This document shows positions 1-6,905 of a DNA stretch of 7,219 bases, piece by piece. The number at the start of each line of letters is the position of its first letter. The stretch's first letter is position 1. Under the pieces are notes generated by a model. That model saw only the letters and a program-made list of their open reading frames with translations, did not search any database and was not told the origin of the DNA. The position numbers and the translations under genes were made by a program. The stretch comes from an uncultured Clostridia bacterium. GTDB taxonomy: Bacteria > Bacillota > Clostridia > TANB77 > CAG-508. The stretch covers positions 1-7,219 of the forward strand of contig CALXJL010000072.1 of assembly GCA_944388615.1 (NCBI GenBank), written 5' to 3'.

Positions 1-29
1 TGCACAGCAATTTTTCTGTGGAATATGTA

Positions 30-74
30 TTTAATCTACTAGGAAAGTTCTCCAAACTTTCCTAGTAGATTAAA
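30..74. repeat. Perfect 20-bp inverted repeat (hairpin)
   Basis: Arms 30-49 and 55-74 are exact reverse complements over 20 bp, with a 5-base loop (50-54). The stem includes CTACTAGGAAAG and its complement. Neither strand has a T-tract directly after the stem, so it is not a classic intrinsic terminator by itself. It follows the terminator at 72-114 when read on the minus strand and shares three bases with that stem. It could be a second-stage terminator, an RNA 3'-end stabiliser, or a copy of a dispersed palindromic element. The repeat is seen directly; its role is unknown. Confidence 0.85.
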
Positions 75-114
75 AAATGTCCATTCAGGGTTAGTCCCCA
101 AATGGACATTTTTT
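72..114 (-). terminator. Intrinsic terminator of the surface-protein gene
   Basis: Arms 72-85 and 101-114 form a perfect 14-bp stem (AAAAAATGTCCATT and its complement). The 15-base loop contains a further GGG/CCC pairing (88-90 with 96-98). On the minus strand the hairpin begins at the TAA stop codon (114-116) and ends in a run of six T. It is A/T-flanked on both sides, so it could also stop plus-strand transcription coming from left of the window. Confidence 0.85.
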
Positions 115-3100
115 TATATTACATATTTCTTTATTAGAATAAGTCCTGTTCCGATTATTGCTAGAATTCCTGTTGCTAGTCCAATATATGTTTGTGCTGA
201 TCCTGTTACAATTGATAGCATTACTTGTGCTATGTCTATATCGTCTTCTCCATCTACTCTATTTCCTGGAGTTGAGTCTATATCATCATCTGAATCTGCA
301 CTAATTTCTGCTGTATTTGTTTTTAGTCCTAAGTTGTCTTCTCCATTTATCCATGTTAATACTATATCTACTGTTACAGTATCTCCTGGTTCTAGTACTA
401 TATCACTTAAAGGTGTATCTCCAGCATATCTAGTTGATACTATTTGCTCTTCAACCTGTGTCCAACGTGGATTATCTGCTTGTACAAATTGTAATCCTTC
501 TGGTATATAATCTGTTATTTCATCTACTGTTCCTGCGATTTTTCCTTCATTAGTTACTTTTATTTTATAAGCAAATTTTACAACTATCGAATCTAAATCA
601 TTACTTGGCAATTCTACTTTTGCTACATCTTCTGGATCATCTTCTGCTTTGTTGCCTGTATTTGTTACAACTTGTTTTCCATCTTGAATTACAATAACTT
701 GGTTTACCCATTTTCTTAATGATAAATCAAAATATTCTAATTTTATATGTTCAACATCTTCATCATCTTCTGTTGGTTCTCCATCTAAATTTCCAGGTGT
801 TGAGTCTATATCTGGTACTTCTTCTCCATTTTCATCAACTTGTTTTTCTATTTGTGCATAGTTTGTTATTATACCATCATATGTATTTTCAGCTGATACT
901 CTAAATGCTATTTGTATATCTCTATAATCTGGTTCATCCATAGTATCTGGATCAAATGCATGTAATAGATTTGGATTTTCTGATTCTTCATCCTCCTGTC
1001 TTGTTTCGCCTTGAGCTTGTGATAAATAATCTGTTTTAATTGTTACCGCTTCTTCTACATTTGATGTTTCTTCATCATTTTCATCATACATTACCCATCT
1101 GTATTCTGTATTAATTGTATTTGTAGGTAAAAATTCTATTCCTTCTGGTAAGTCATCTTCCACTATTTCTGCATATCCATCTATTTCACCTTCATTATAT
1201 ATCCTTAATGTATATATTACTATATCTCCATTTTTTACTAATACAGGATCTTTTGGATGTTCATATATATATGAATTTGTAGTTTCGTCTATATTAGTTG
1301 TAAATACAGGTTCTCTACTAGGATCTACCTCTTCACCATTTACATTTGTTATGAACTTTCTTAAAGCTAAATCCATGTATCTATCATCTAATATTACTGG
1401 CTCGAAATCATCATCATCTTGTTGACCTGGTACATAATCTTCTGTTCTATTTTCATTATATCCACTTATATCAGATGGGAATCGGAAATTTTCAGTTTCA
1501 GAATCTCTATCTACATCAAAATCTTCATCAATTCTTGAATTATGATATTTTGTGATTTCGGCTATATTTACTAATCTGCCTTTTGCTTCTGATGTTACTC
1601 TACATGTGAATGTTACTGTTTCTGAATCTAATCCTTCTGTTCTTGCTTCACCATCTTCTGTTTCAAATGCTTCTAAACATTCTTTTGTAAGACCTTCTTT
1701 ACGTGTTAATATAAGCTCTGTAGTTCCATCTGATTGTTCAGTTGCTTCTATTGTATAATTTTCTGTATCGTCTATACTTACAAATTCAATTCCTACAGGT
1801 AAATAATCTTTTATTTCTTTTGCATATCCATTAACTGCACCTTCATTAAATATTGTTAATGTATATTCGATCTCATCTCCTACCTTTACTGTTAGATCAT
1901 CTTTTGGATGATTGTATTCTGCAGTTGTTTCTGTTCCATTTGGAATTAACTGGCTTGTGTCTGGATCTGGCAACCTATCTGGATCTGGTGTTTGTGTTCC
2001 TATTTTTGTAATAGATTTTCTTAATGCCAAATCCAATTCTTTTAATATTACTGGTTCAAAATCATCATCATCTTCATGTCCTGGTACATTGTCTTCGTTT
2101 CCGACATCATCTTTATAACTATTATTCTTATCTTCATCTGGGAATAATCTATCAGGTGTTGTTCCTGAATCTCTATCTGTATTTATTTCATCTGTTCCAT
2201 CATAGTATTTAGTTATTTCTGCTATATTTACTAATCTAGGATTTTCTCCTAAGCCTCTTGCATCTACTCTACATCTAAGTGTTATTGTTGTATAATCTGT
2301 TTTTTCTGCTCCTTCATACTTGTCTAATACTATATCGTCTCTATTTTTTGGTGTTATTGTTACTATTGTCATTTCATTTTCATCGTCTTCTTCAACTGTT
2401 GTTGTATATCTATCGCTATTTTCTCCAACTAATTCTATAAAATTAATTCCCTTTGGTAAATAATCTTTTATTTCAGATGCTCCTGCATCTACTTGTCCTT
2501 CATTAAATATTGTTAATGTATATTCAATAATATCTCCATCATAAACTGGTAAATCGTACTTAGGATGAATATATTCTGCAGTTGTATTTCCGGTACCATT
2601 TGGGTATAAATTAGTAGTATCTTGGTTTGGTAATCTATTAGTAATATTTTGATCACCTATTTTTGTAATAGATTTTCTAAGTGCTAAGTCTATTTCTGGT
2701 GTTTCTAGTTCTATTGTTATTGAATCTTCATCTTTTACTTCTTCATATCCAACTTCCACTAATGGTTGGTATATATTATTGCTTGTATTCTCTCTTATCC
2801 ATAAATCCATCTTATTTTTTGTATATTCACTAGAAACTGTTATTGTAATTGATGTTATATCAATAGAATCTTCTAAACCTATATATATTTGTTTACCTTG
2901 CTCAATTATTTCTCTTAAATTTTCTGAGTTATTCTCAACTTCTTCAAATTCTCCTGAATCGTTTTTAGTGTATAATGTATAATTTGTTATTGATTGATTT
3001 TTATTATCTGTTATTGTTAGTTCTGTAATATATGTATCTATATTACTATTGTTTTTTGTTAATGTTATTGGACCAATTTTTCCATCTTCTATTGGATTTT

Positions 3101-3944
3101 CTGTGTTTGCTGTGATTGTGATTAATTTTCCTGTTTCAGTTTCTGTAGTAGGGATTTGTTCTGTATCTTTTGCGTTTTCTGCTTGTGTAATTAAATATTG
3201 ATATAAGGCTTTTGTTTGATATAATCGATTTGTCCCATTATTGCTATCATACTCACTTATTCCTTTTGTGTCATTATTAGATGTTATTTGTAACTCACCC
3301 AAGTAATTATCGCCTATATTATCTGCAATTTTATATTCTATATCTCCTGACTCATATGTAAATTGCCAAATAGCTATTTGTTGAACAACATCTATATCAT
3401 CATCTGTTAAATCATAACTTGTCCAATCAATATCCGGATAGGCTTCTTTTACTTTATCCAATAATGCGTTTTTATAATTCTCTCCTTTTTCTGGGGTATA
3501 TGCATTATTTAAAATCCATAATATCGAATTATAATTTGAATAATATTGTCTTGGATTTGTTGTGTCAAATAATATTTTTATTATCTTATCTTTATTACTA
3601 GATTCTAATAAGCTAATTGTATTGTTGTATATCTGTTGTTCTGTAGCAGAGCTATCATTCCTATAAAAACCATAACCTGCTCTTAAACAATATATTGTTT
3701 TATCATAACTATCAGGCAGTATGTTACCATTTGAATCTGTAGATATTATTTTCCACACTATTTTTTTATTTGATAAACCTCCTCTAGCACCATACGTATA
3801 TCCATATTGATGACCATTAATTGGTTTTCTTAAAAACTCCGGTCTAAAATAAACACTACTTGCTGCAAATACTCCTTTATTTGCGTATAATAGCATTGCA
3901 AACATAAATATGATTATTGATATAAGTACCTTTCTTATCTTCAT
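114..3944 (-). CDS. Thioester-domain surface adhesin with four D2/DUF11-like repeats
   Basis: This is a 1276-residue secreted, probably wall- or membrane-anchored adhesin-like protein. Residues 1-27 are a signal peptide (KIRK, then a hydrophobic core, ending VFA). Residues about 30-260 resemble the TQXA/thioester domain family: Cys86 in TIYCLRAG and Gln189 in VVQQIAIWQF are the candidate thioester pair. Residues about 272-415 are a beta-rich segment that I do not recognise. Four tandem domains follow (about 417-635, 636-854, 855-1070, 1071-1239). Each opens with DLxLRK, contains NEG and D-Y/D-L/I-P-x-G, and closes with an N-x-A-x-I strand and an Asp-rich linker. The C-terminus has SIVTG (1244-1248), a membrane helix (about 1253-1271) and KKYVI. 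The start is fixed by AGGAGG ten bases upstream. Known thioester adhesins bind host proteins covalently; that role is inferred here. Domain calls come from motifs only. Confidence 0.88.
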   Translation of the reverse strand: MKIRKVLISIIIFMFAMLLYANKGVFAASSVYFRPEFLRKPINGHQYGYTYGARGGLSNKKIVWKIISTDSNGNILPDSYDKTIYCLRAGYGFYRNDSSATEQQIYNNTISLLESSNKDKIIKILFDTTNPRQYYSNYNSILWILNNAYTPEKGENYKNALLDKVKEAYPDIDWTSYDLTDDDIDVVQQIAIWQFTYESGDIEYKIADNIGDNYLGELQITSNNDTKGISEYDSNNGTNRLYQTKALYQYLITQAENAKDTEQIPTTETETGKLITITANTENPIEDGKIGPITLTKNNSNIDTYITELTITDNKNQSITNYTLYTKNDSGEFEEVENNSENLREIIEQGKQIYIGLEDSIDITSITITVSSEYTKNKMDLWIRENTSNNIYQPLVEVGYEEVKDEDSITIELETPEIDLALRKSITKIGDQNITNRLPNQDTTNLYPNGTGNTTAEYIHPKYDLPVYDGDIIEYTLTIFNEGQVDAGASEIKDYLPKGINFIELVGENSDRYTTTVEEDDENEMTIVTITPKNRDDIVLDKYEGAEKTDYTTITLRCRVDARGLGENPRLVNIAEITKYYDGTDEINTDRDSGTTPDRLFPDEDKNNSYKDDVGNEDNVPGHEDDDDFEPVILKELDLALRKSITKIGTQTPDPDRLPDPDTSQLIPNGTETTAEYNHPKDDLTVKVGDEIEYTLTIFNEGAVNGYAKEIKDYLPVGIEFVSIDDTENYTIEATEQSDGTTELILTRKEGLTKECLEAFETEDGEARTEGLDSETVTFTCRVTSEAKGRLVNIAEITKYHNSRIDEDFDVDRDSETENFRFPSDISGYNENRTEDYVPGQQDDDDFEPVILDDRYMDLALRKFITNVNGEEVDPSREPVFTTNIDETTNSYIYEHPKDPVLVKNGDIVIYTLRIYNEGEIDGYAEIVEDDLPEGIEFLPTNTINTEYRWVMYDENDEETSNVEEAVTIKTDYLSQAQGETRQEDEESENPNLLHAFDPDTMDEPDYRDIQIAFRVSAENTYDGIITNYAQIEKQVDENGEEVPDIDSTPGNLDGEPTEDDEDVEHIKLEYFDLSLRKWVNQVIVIQDGKQVVTNTGNKAEDDPEDVAKVELPSNDLDSIVVKFAYKIKVTNEGKIAGTVDEITDYIPEGLQFVQADNPRWTQVEEQIVSTRYAGDTPLSDIVLEPGDTVTVDIVLTWINGEDNLGLKTNTAEISADSDDDIDSTPGNRVDGEDDIDIAQVMLSIVTGSAQTYIGLATGILAIIGTGLILIKKYVI
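228..2696 (-). repeat. Four tandem D2/DUF11-like domain repeats within the adhesin
   Basis: Coding repeats lie at about 2040-2696 (R1), 1383-2039 (R2), 735-1382 (R3) and 228-734 (R4). R1 and R2 are the closest pair: both carry DLALRKSITKIG, EYTLTIFNEG, EIKDYLP (R2 KEIKDYLP), LVNIAEITKY and DDDDFEPVIL. R3 keeps DLALRKFIT, YNEG and EDDLPEGIEF. R4 is shorter (about 169 against about 217 residues) and more diverged. The linkers after R3 and in R4 share DIDSTPGN followed by Glu/Asp runs, resembling acidic calcium-binding linkers. The pattern suggests domain duplication, most recently between R1 and R2. Confidence 0.85.
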
Positions 3945-3954
3945 TTATCTACAT

Positions 3955-3960
3955 CCTCCT
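3955..3960 (-). promoter_or_regulatory. Ribosome binding site of the adhesin gene
   Basis: The minus strand reads AGGAGG followed by ten bases and then ATG at 3942-3944. This is a full-consensus Shine-Dalgarno with slightly long spacing, and it supports the chosen start, which also gives a complete signal peptide. Confidence 0.85.
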
Positions 3961-4023
3961 AAAATATCTTATAATATTTTATTTATATATCATTAGTTTT
4001 CTCTTTTATTTACATATTTCTAC

Positions 4024-4047
4024 CTTATATATTATATAATATATAAG
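4024..4047. promoter_or_regulatory. 24-bp perfect palindrome over the adhesin -10 box
   Basis: The sequence from C4024 to G4047 is a perfect palindrome of 12-base half-sites, almost entirely A/T, with core TATTATATAATA (4030-4041). It covers the -10 element and most of the spacer of the adhesin promoter, where a bound repressor would block RNA polymerase. The same 12-base core recurs in the protease promoter region. The symmetry is seen directly; operator function is inferred and chance is a real alternative in such AT-rich DNA. Confidence 0.4.
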
Positions 4048-4059
4048 CCTAAAAATCAA
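4031..4059 (-). promoter_or_regulatory. Predicted SigA-type promoter of the adhesin gene
   Basis: On the minus strand, TTGATT (-35, 4054-4059) is separated by 17 bases from TATAAT (-10, 4031-4036), close to consensus. It lies in the 176-bp gap between protease and adhesin and implies a leader of roughly 80 bases. That gap (3945-4120) shows no intrinsic terminator on the minus strand, so readthrough from the protease gene is also possible. Confidence 0.7.
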
Positions 4060-4120
4060 TATTTTCAGAGTATTTTACCTCTTTTTTGCTTTATTTACAC
4101 ACAAATAATATACTATATTT

Positions 4121-6244
4121 TTAATCTAATCCCAAATATTGCTTTTTCATTTTTGCTAAATCTTTTCCACTAATTGTTCCATTTTGATCTATATCTGCAG
4201 CATATACAAACTTATCAGATAATTCATATCTTCCAATATAATATTTTTTTACTCTAGCCAAATCCCTTCCATTTAATTTTCCATCTCCTGTGATATCTCC
4301 TGTTACTATTGCTGTATATGTAATTCCATTAGATGCATTTATCTTAGTTCCTGTTACAATTAATCCTTCGACTGTATCTGAAATTGTATATCCTATATTT
4401 CCATTTTGATCTAATTCATTTTTGAATTCAGTTTCTGTTGTTTCTGTTGGTATATCATATATATACATTTTTGTTTCATCTAATTCATATGTATCACCAA
4501 CATTTATCTCGCTATCTTCAACATTTGTCGTAAATGCTTTAATACATGTACTAGAACCTTTTAATACATAGTTTACATCCATATATAAATTTCCATCAAA
4601 AGAAACAAAACTCTCATTATTATTGGCTTGTAAATAGTTATACCATCCAAGCTGATACAAGTTTTCACTTAATCCTTCTGGTTTACATTCAAGAGCTAGT
4701 CCAACTGAATTTGAATTTACTGCAGTTGTTTTTATAGCAACAATAAATTTATCTTGTGTTAAATATATATTATCTTTTAAATGTATTGTATGATAGCCAG
4801 CTCCAAATGTTCCTTCTTCTACCTCTACTTTTCTTAAATTTTCCCAATCTTCAGAATCTAGAGAATCTCCAATATTTGTATTAACATACACTTCTACATC
4901 ACATGTTCTATCTAAAGATACGCTAACATTATCTAGTTTTTCTATATCTGCTGAATTATTCCTATCAAATACATTTGCAAAATATATGTAATTTGGCTCT
5001 GTTTCACTTCCAATTCTAAAAATATTTTTTCCTAACTCATCATATTGATATAAATTATCATAATCTTTTTCAGATACATTTGTTATTCCCATAAGCATTG
5101 TTTCTATATTAACATCATCATATGAAATATAATAATATCCTTCATTTCCCCATGAATCTCCCCATGAATTTAAAACAATATATGCACCTGGGTTTGCAGG
5201 TTGCTTTTTAAAATTAGACACAGGATAATTATCATCCCAGCCTATAATCGTTACTGCATGATCAGGTGTTTTAGATTGATCATCACAATAATAACTATTA
5301 TAATCATCCGAAAAATACTTTTGTCTTTCTGTTGTACTATTACTTGCATATGTACAAGCTGTTAAAGCTCCATATTCTTTTATATGTTCTTTTATTGTAT
5401 CTCTAACTGATTTCAATGTTGATTGATTATACTCTACTTGCTCCCCATATGGATTATTATAATAATAAGTGATCTCATCGCCATTTTTTTCCTTTTTTAT
5501 GTCAGGAAATTCTGTGTAATCATCAACTTTAACATCAATACTACCATTAAATTGATTAGCATTCATTTTATAATTTGCTTTTTCTGATAAATTATATCTT
5601 TCATAAAATTCATCCTCTTCCATGTTATTTTCTGTAGTAATATTAGTAGATTTTTCCATTCCTCCAAGTCCATTTGTTAAATATGCCATTGCCAATTGAT
5701 AATTTCCTCCTGTGCCTACATACCTATTAAACCTTTGTAAATCTAATACTCCATTTATATTATTACTACACCCAAAATCCATATGCATTGTAGAATACTG
5801 GCTAGATTGATTGTTTTGTTTTATTGAATTATACATTTCTAACATACTAGCTGTTGAAAATGCCCAACAGCTAGATGATCCTTGTTGATTTTTTATAGAA
5901 ATATCTATTCCTTTATTATTTTTTAAATATTCCAAGGTATTATATGAGGTAGGCAAACCTGTACCTAATAATCCATCTATTGCTCTAGAAAAAAATTTAC
6001 TATTAAATTTAGGAAAAACTGTATTATCCTCTTGATTATCCGGTACTATTGTGTACGTTAGAGGCACTAAGCTATTTTCTTTTAGTTCTACATCATTGTA
6101 GTAATTATTTTGCGCTATACCTTTCTCAAATTCTTCACTAATATCTGTGGCATTACTTATGTTATATTTACACGTTAATGCAAATATAATTACTAATAAA
6201 AATATTCGAATTATTTCTCTGTTTTTTGATTTTCCTTGTTTCAT
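4121..6244 (-). CDS. Secreted C1A (papain-family) cysteine protease with lectin-like domain and type I dockerin
   Basis: This is a 707-residue extracellular protease, numbered from the ATG at 6244. Residues 1-32 are a signal peptide ending ISNA. A short propeptide-like stretch reaches about residue 97. The C1A catalytic domain (about 98-390) shows Gln120 and Cys126 in QQGSSSCWAFS, His329 in DHAVTIIGWDD and Asn359 in VLNSWGDSWG, so the catalytic set is complete. Residues about 395-570 resemble the lectin-like domain that follows C1A domains in clostridial proteases such as Cwp84. A small beta segment (about 575-645) precedes a two-repeat type I dockerin (about 648-707: GDITGDGKLNGRDL and ADIDQNGTISGKDL, with calcium-binding Asp/Asn positions kept). 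The dockerin implies attachment to a cohesin scaffold not seen here. An in-frame GTG at 6250 is rejected because it overlaps the ribosome binding site. The substrate is unknown. Confidence 0.92.
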   Translation of the reverse strand: MKQGKSKNREIIRIFLLVIIFALTCKYNISNATDISEEFEKGIAQNNYYNDVELKENSLVPLTYTIVPDNQEDNTVFPKFNSKFFSRAIDGLLGTGLPTSYNTLEYLKNNKGIDISIKNQQGSSSCWAFSTASMLEMYNSIKQNNQSSQYSTMHMDFGCSNNINGVLDLQRFNRYVGTGGNYQLAMAYLTNGLGGMEKSTNITTENNMEEDEFYERYNLSEKANYKMNANQFNGSIDVKVDDYTEFPDIKKEKNGDEITYYYNNPYGEQVEYNQSTLKSVRDTIKEHIKEYGALTACTYASNSTTERQKYFSDDYNSYYCDDQSKTPDHAVTIIGWDDNYPVSNFKKQPANPGAYIVLNSWGDSWGNEGYYYISYDDVNIETMLMGITNVSEKDYDNLYQYDELGKNIFRIGSETEPNYIYFANVFDRNNSADIEKLDNVSVSLDRTCDVEVYVNTNIGDSLDSEDWENLRKVEVEEGTFGAGYHTIHLKDNIYLTQDKFIVAIKTTAVNSNSVGLALECKPEGLSENLYQLGWYNYLQANNNESFVSFDGNLYMDVNYVLKGSSTCIKAFTTNVEDSEINVGDTYELDETKMYIYDIPTETTETEFKNELDQNGNIGYTISDTVEGLIVTGTKINASNGITYTAIVTGDITGDGKLNGRDLARVKKYYIGRYELSDKFVYAADIDQNGTISGKDLAKMKKQYLGLD

Positions 6245-6251
6245 GTTCACA

Positions 6252-6256
6252 CCTCT
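6252..6256 (-). promoter_or_regulatory. Ribosome binding site that decides the protease start
   Basis: The minus strand reads AGAGG, seven bases, then ATG at 6242-6244. The in-frame GTG at 6248-6250 sits one base from this site, too close for initiation. The ATG is therefore preferred and the protein starts MKQGKSKN. Confidence 0.7.
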
Positions 6257-6268
6257 ACTTATGGTATA

Positions 6269-6282
6269 TTATTATATAATAA
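6269..6282. promoter_or_regulatory. 14-bp AT palindrome in the protease promoter region
   Basis: TTATTATATAATAA is a perfect palindrome abutting the -10 box of the protease promoter on its downstream side, around the expected transcription start. Its inner 12 bases (6270-6281) are identical to the core of the palindrome over the adhesin promoter. A shared operator is possible; chance in AT-rich DNA is the alternative. Confidence 0.35.
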
Positions 6283-6309
6283 GTATAATATATATATTTT
6301 TTTAGTCAA
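6282..6309 (-). promoter_or_regulatory. Predicted SigA-type promoter of the protease gene
   Basis: On the minus strand, TTGACT (-35, 6304-6309) and TATACT (-10, 6282-6287) are 16 bases apart. The spacer starts with an A-tract. Transcription would start about 30 bases before the ATG at 6244. It is divergent from the tRNA promoter about 100 bases to the right. Confidence 0.65.
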
Positions 6310-6402
6310 ACTATTAATTTTTTCTTTATTCCAAAAGTGCTTTACGGATAGCATTTATTGAGTGTTTGAGTGTTTTATTATTAAATTTTTATTACATTTT
6401 TA

Positions 6403-6431
6403 TTGACATTGGCTTTTTTATTTGCTATTAT
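6403..6431 (+). promoter_or_regulatory. Predicted promoter of the tRNA-Gly/tRNA-Cys operon
   Basis: TTGACA (6403-6408), 17 bases, then TATTAT (6426-6431) is near-perfect consensus, as expected for stable RNA genes. The leader to the first tRNA would be about 80 bases and shows no coding region. The rest of the 6257-6518 gap holds only an 8-base tandem repeat, GAGTGTTT twice (6360-6375). Confidence 0.8.
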
Positions 6432-6518
6432 AGTAATTGCTTAATTTTAATAATTTATTTTTGTATTGTTAATAAATTGTTGAATCTCTTACGAAATAAG
6501 GAGTTTTAAATTATAAAT

Positions 6519-6594
6519 GCGGGAATAGCTCAGTTGATAGAGCGCTGCCTTGCCAAGGCAGAGGTCGCGGGTTTGAGCCCCGTTTCCCGCTCCA
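6519..6594 (+). tRNA. tRNA-Gly (anticodon GCC)
   Basis: A full 76-base cloverleaf with encoded CCA. The acceptor arm is GCGGGAA/TTCCCGC, the D stem GCTC/GAGC, and the anticodon stem CTGCC/GGCAG with loop TTGCCAA (anticodon GCC). The T arm is GCGGG/CCCGT with one G-U pair. The D loop has A at position 19 (6537) and the T loop has T at position 56 (6574), in place of the near-universal G19 and C56. The two changes together would keep a Watson-Crick tertiary pair. It is first in a two-tRNA operon. Confidence 0.97.
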
Positions 6595-6617
6595 AATCCA
6601 CGAACGCGTAGGGATTT
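6594..6617 (+). repeat. Inter-tRNA spacer hairpin
   Basis: AAATCC-ACG (6594-6602) pairs with CGT and GGATTT (6607-6609, 6612-6617), leaving an AG bulge and an AACG loop. It starts at the last base of the tRNA-Gly CCA. With no T-tract it is not a terminator; it may help 3'-end processing of the co-transcript. The pairing is seen directly; the function is inferred. Confidence 0.45.
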
Positions 6618-6647
6618 CTAATATTAACTTTATATTTAAATATAAAT

Positions 6648-6721
6648 GGCGACATAGCCAAGTGGTAAGGCACGAGTCTGCAAAACTCTGATCCCCGGTT
6701 CAAATCCGGGTGTCGCCTCCA
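6648..6721 (+). tRNA. tRNA-Cys (anticodon GCA)
   Basis: A 74-base cloverleaf with encoded CCA. The acceptor arm is GGCGACA/TGTCGCC, the anticodon loop CTGCAAA (anticodon GCA), and the T arm CCCGG/CCGGG with the standard loop TTCAAAT. The anticodon stem has a C-T mismatch at its outer end (27-43), and the D stem has three firm pairs. It is the second and last tRNA of the operon, 53 bases after tRNA-Gly. Confidence 0.97.
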
Positions 6722-6786
6722 ATTCGAATAAGTTTAGACGGTTATTATAGAATATTATAATACATCACAGATAACCAAATTCATTG

Positions 6787-6820
6787 AAAATACTGTCTTT
6801 TTGAGCAGTATTTTATTTTT
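6787..6820 (+). terminator. Intrinsic terminator of the tRNA operon
   Basis: AAAATACTG (6787-6795) and CAGTATTTT (6806-6814) form a perfect 9-bp stem with a 10-base loop, followed by ATTTTT. It lies about 65 bases after tRNA-Cys and closes the two-tRNA transcript. Confidence 0.8.
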
Positions 6821-6893
6821 ATATTTAATACACAGTATTACAAAATGTCATAGGTGTTGCAATAAAATTGCAGTAATAATTTTTAACACAAAT

Positions 6894-6899
6894 AGGAGA
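6894..6899 (+). promoter_or_regulatory. Ribosome binding site of a broken small gene
   Basis: AGGAGA stands six bases before ATG at 6906-6908. The spacing is ideal, yet the ATG frame ends after seven codons at TAA (6927-6929). This is why the following region is read as a frameshifted remnant rather than noise. Confidence 0.5.
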
Positions 6900-6905
6900 A
6901 AAATT

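Noticed and set aside
3..20. Short hairpin CACAG/CTGTG at the left edge
   Set aside because: It is only 5 bp with an 8-base loop; it could occur by chance and has no context.
232..3601. Several plus-strand open frames of 60-92 codons inside the adhesin gene
   Set aside because: They are shadows of the minus-strand coding repeats, are low in complexity, lack ribosome binding sites and resemble no protein family.
3961..3980. AAAATAT/ATATTTT inverted repeat just before the adhesin ribosome binding site
   Set aside because: An all-A/T 7-bp stem is too weak to argue for translational control.
6245..6250. GTG start six bases upstream of the protease ATG
   Set aside because: It lies one base from the AGAGG ribosome binding site, while the ATG at 6244 has a normal seven-base spacing.
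6261..6353. Minus-strand frame of about 31 codons upstream of the protease gene
   Set aside because: It has no ribosome binding site and covers the protease promoter boxes.
6500..6530. AAGGAG followed by ATG just before tRNA-Gly
   Set aside because: The frame ends after three codons inside the tRNA; it is only the tRNA leader.
6826..6872. Two small exact hairpins, TAATAC-ACA-GTATTA (6826-6840) and TGCAAT-AAA-ATTGCA (6858-6872)
   Set aside because: Six-bp stems are expected by chance in AT-rich DNA, and no promoter could be placed with them.
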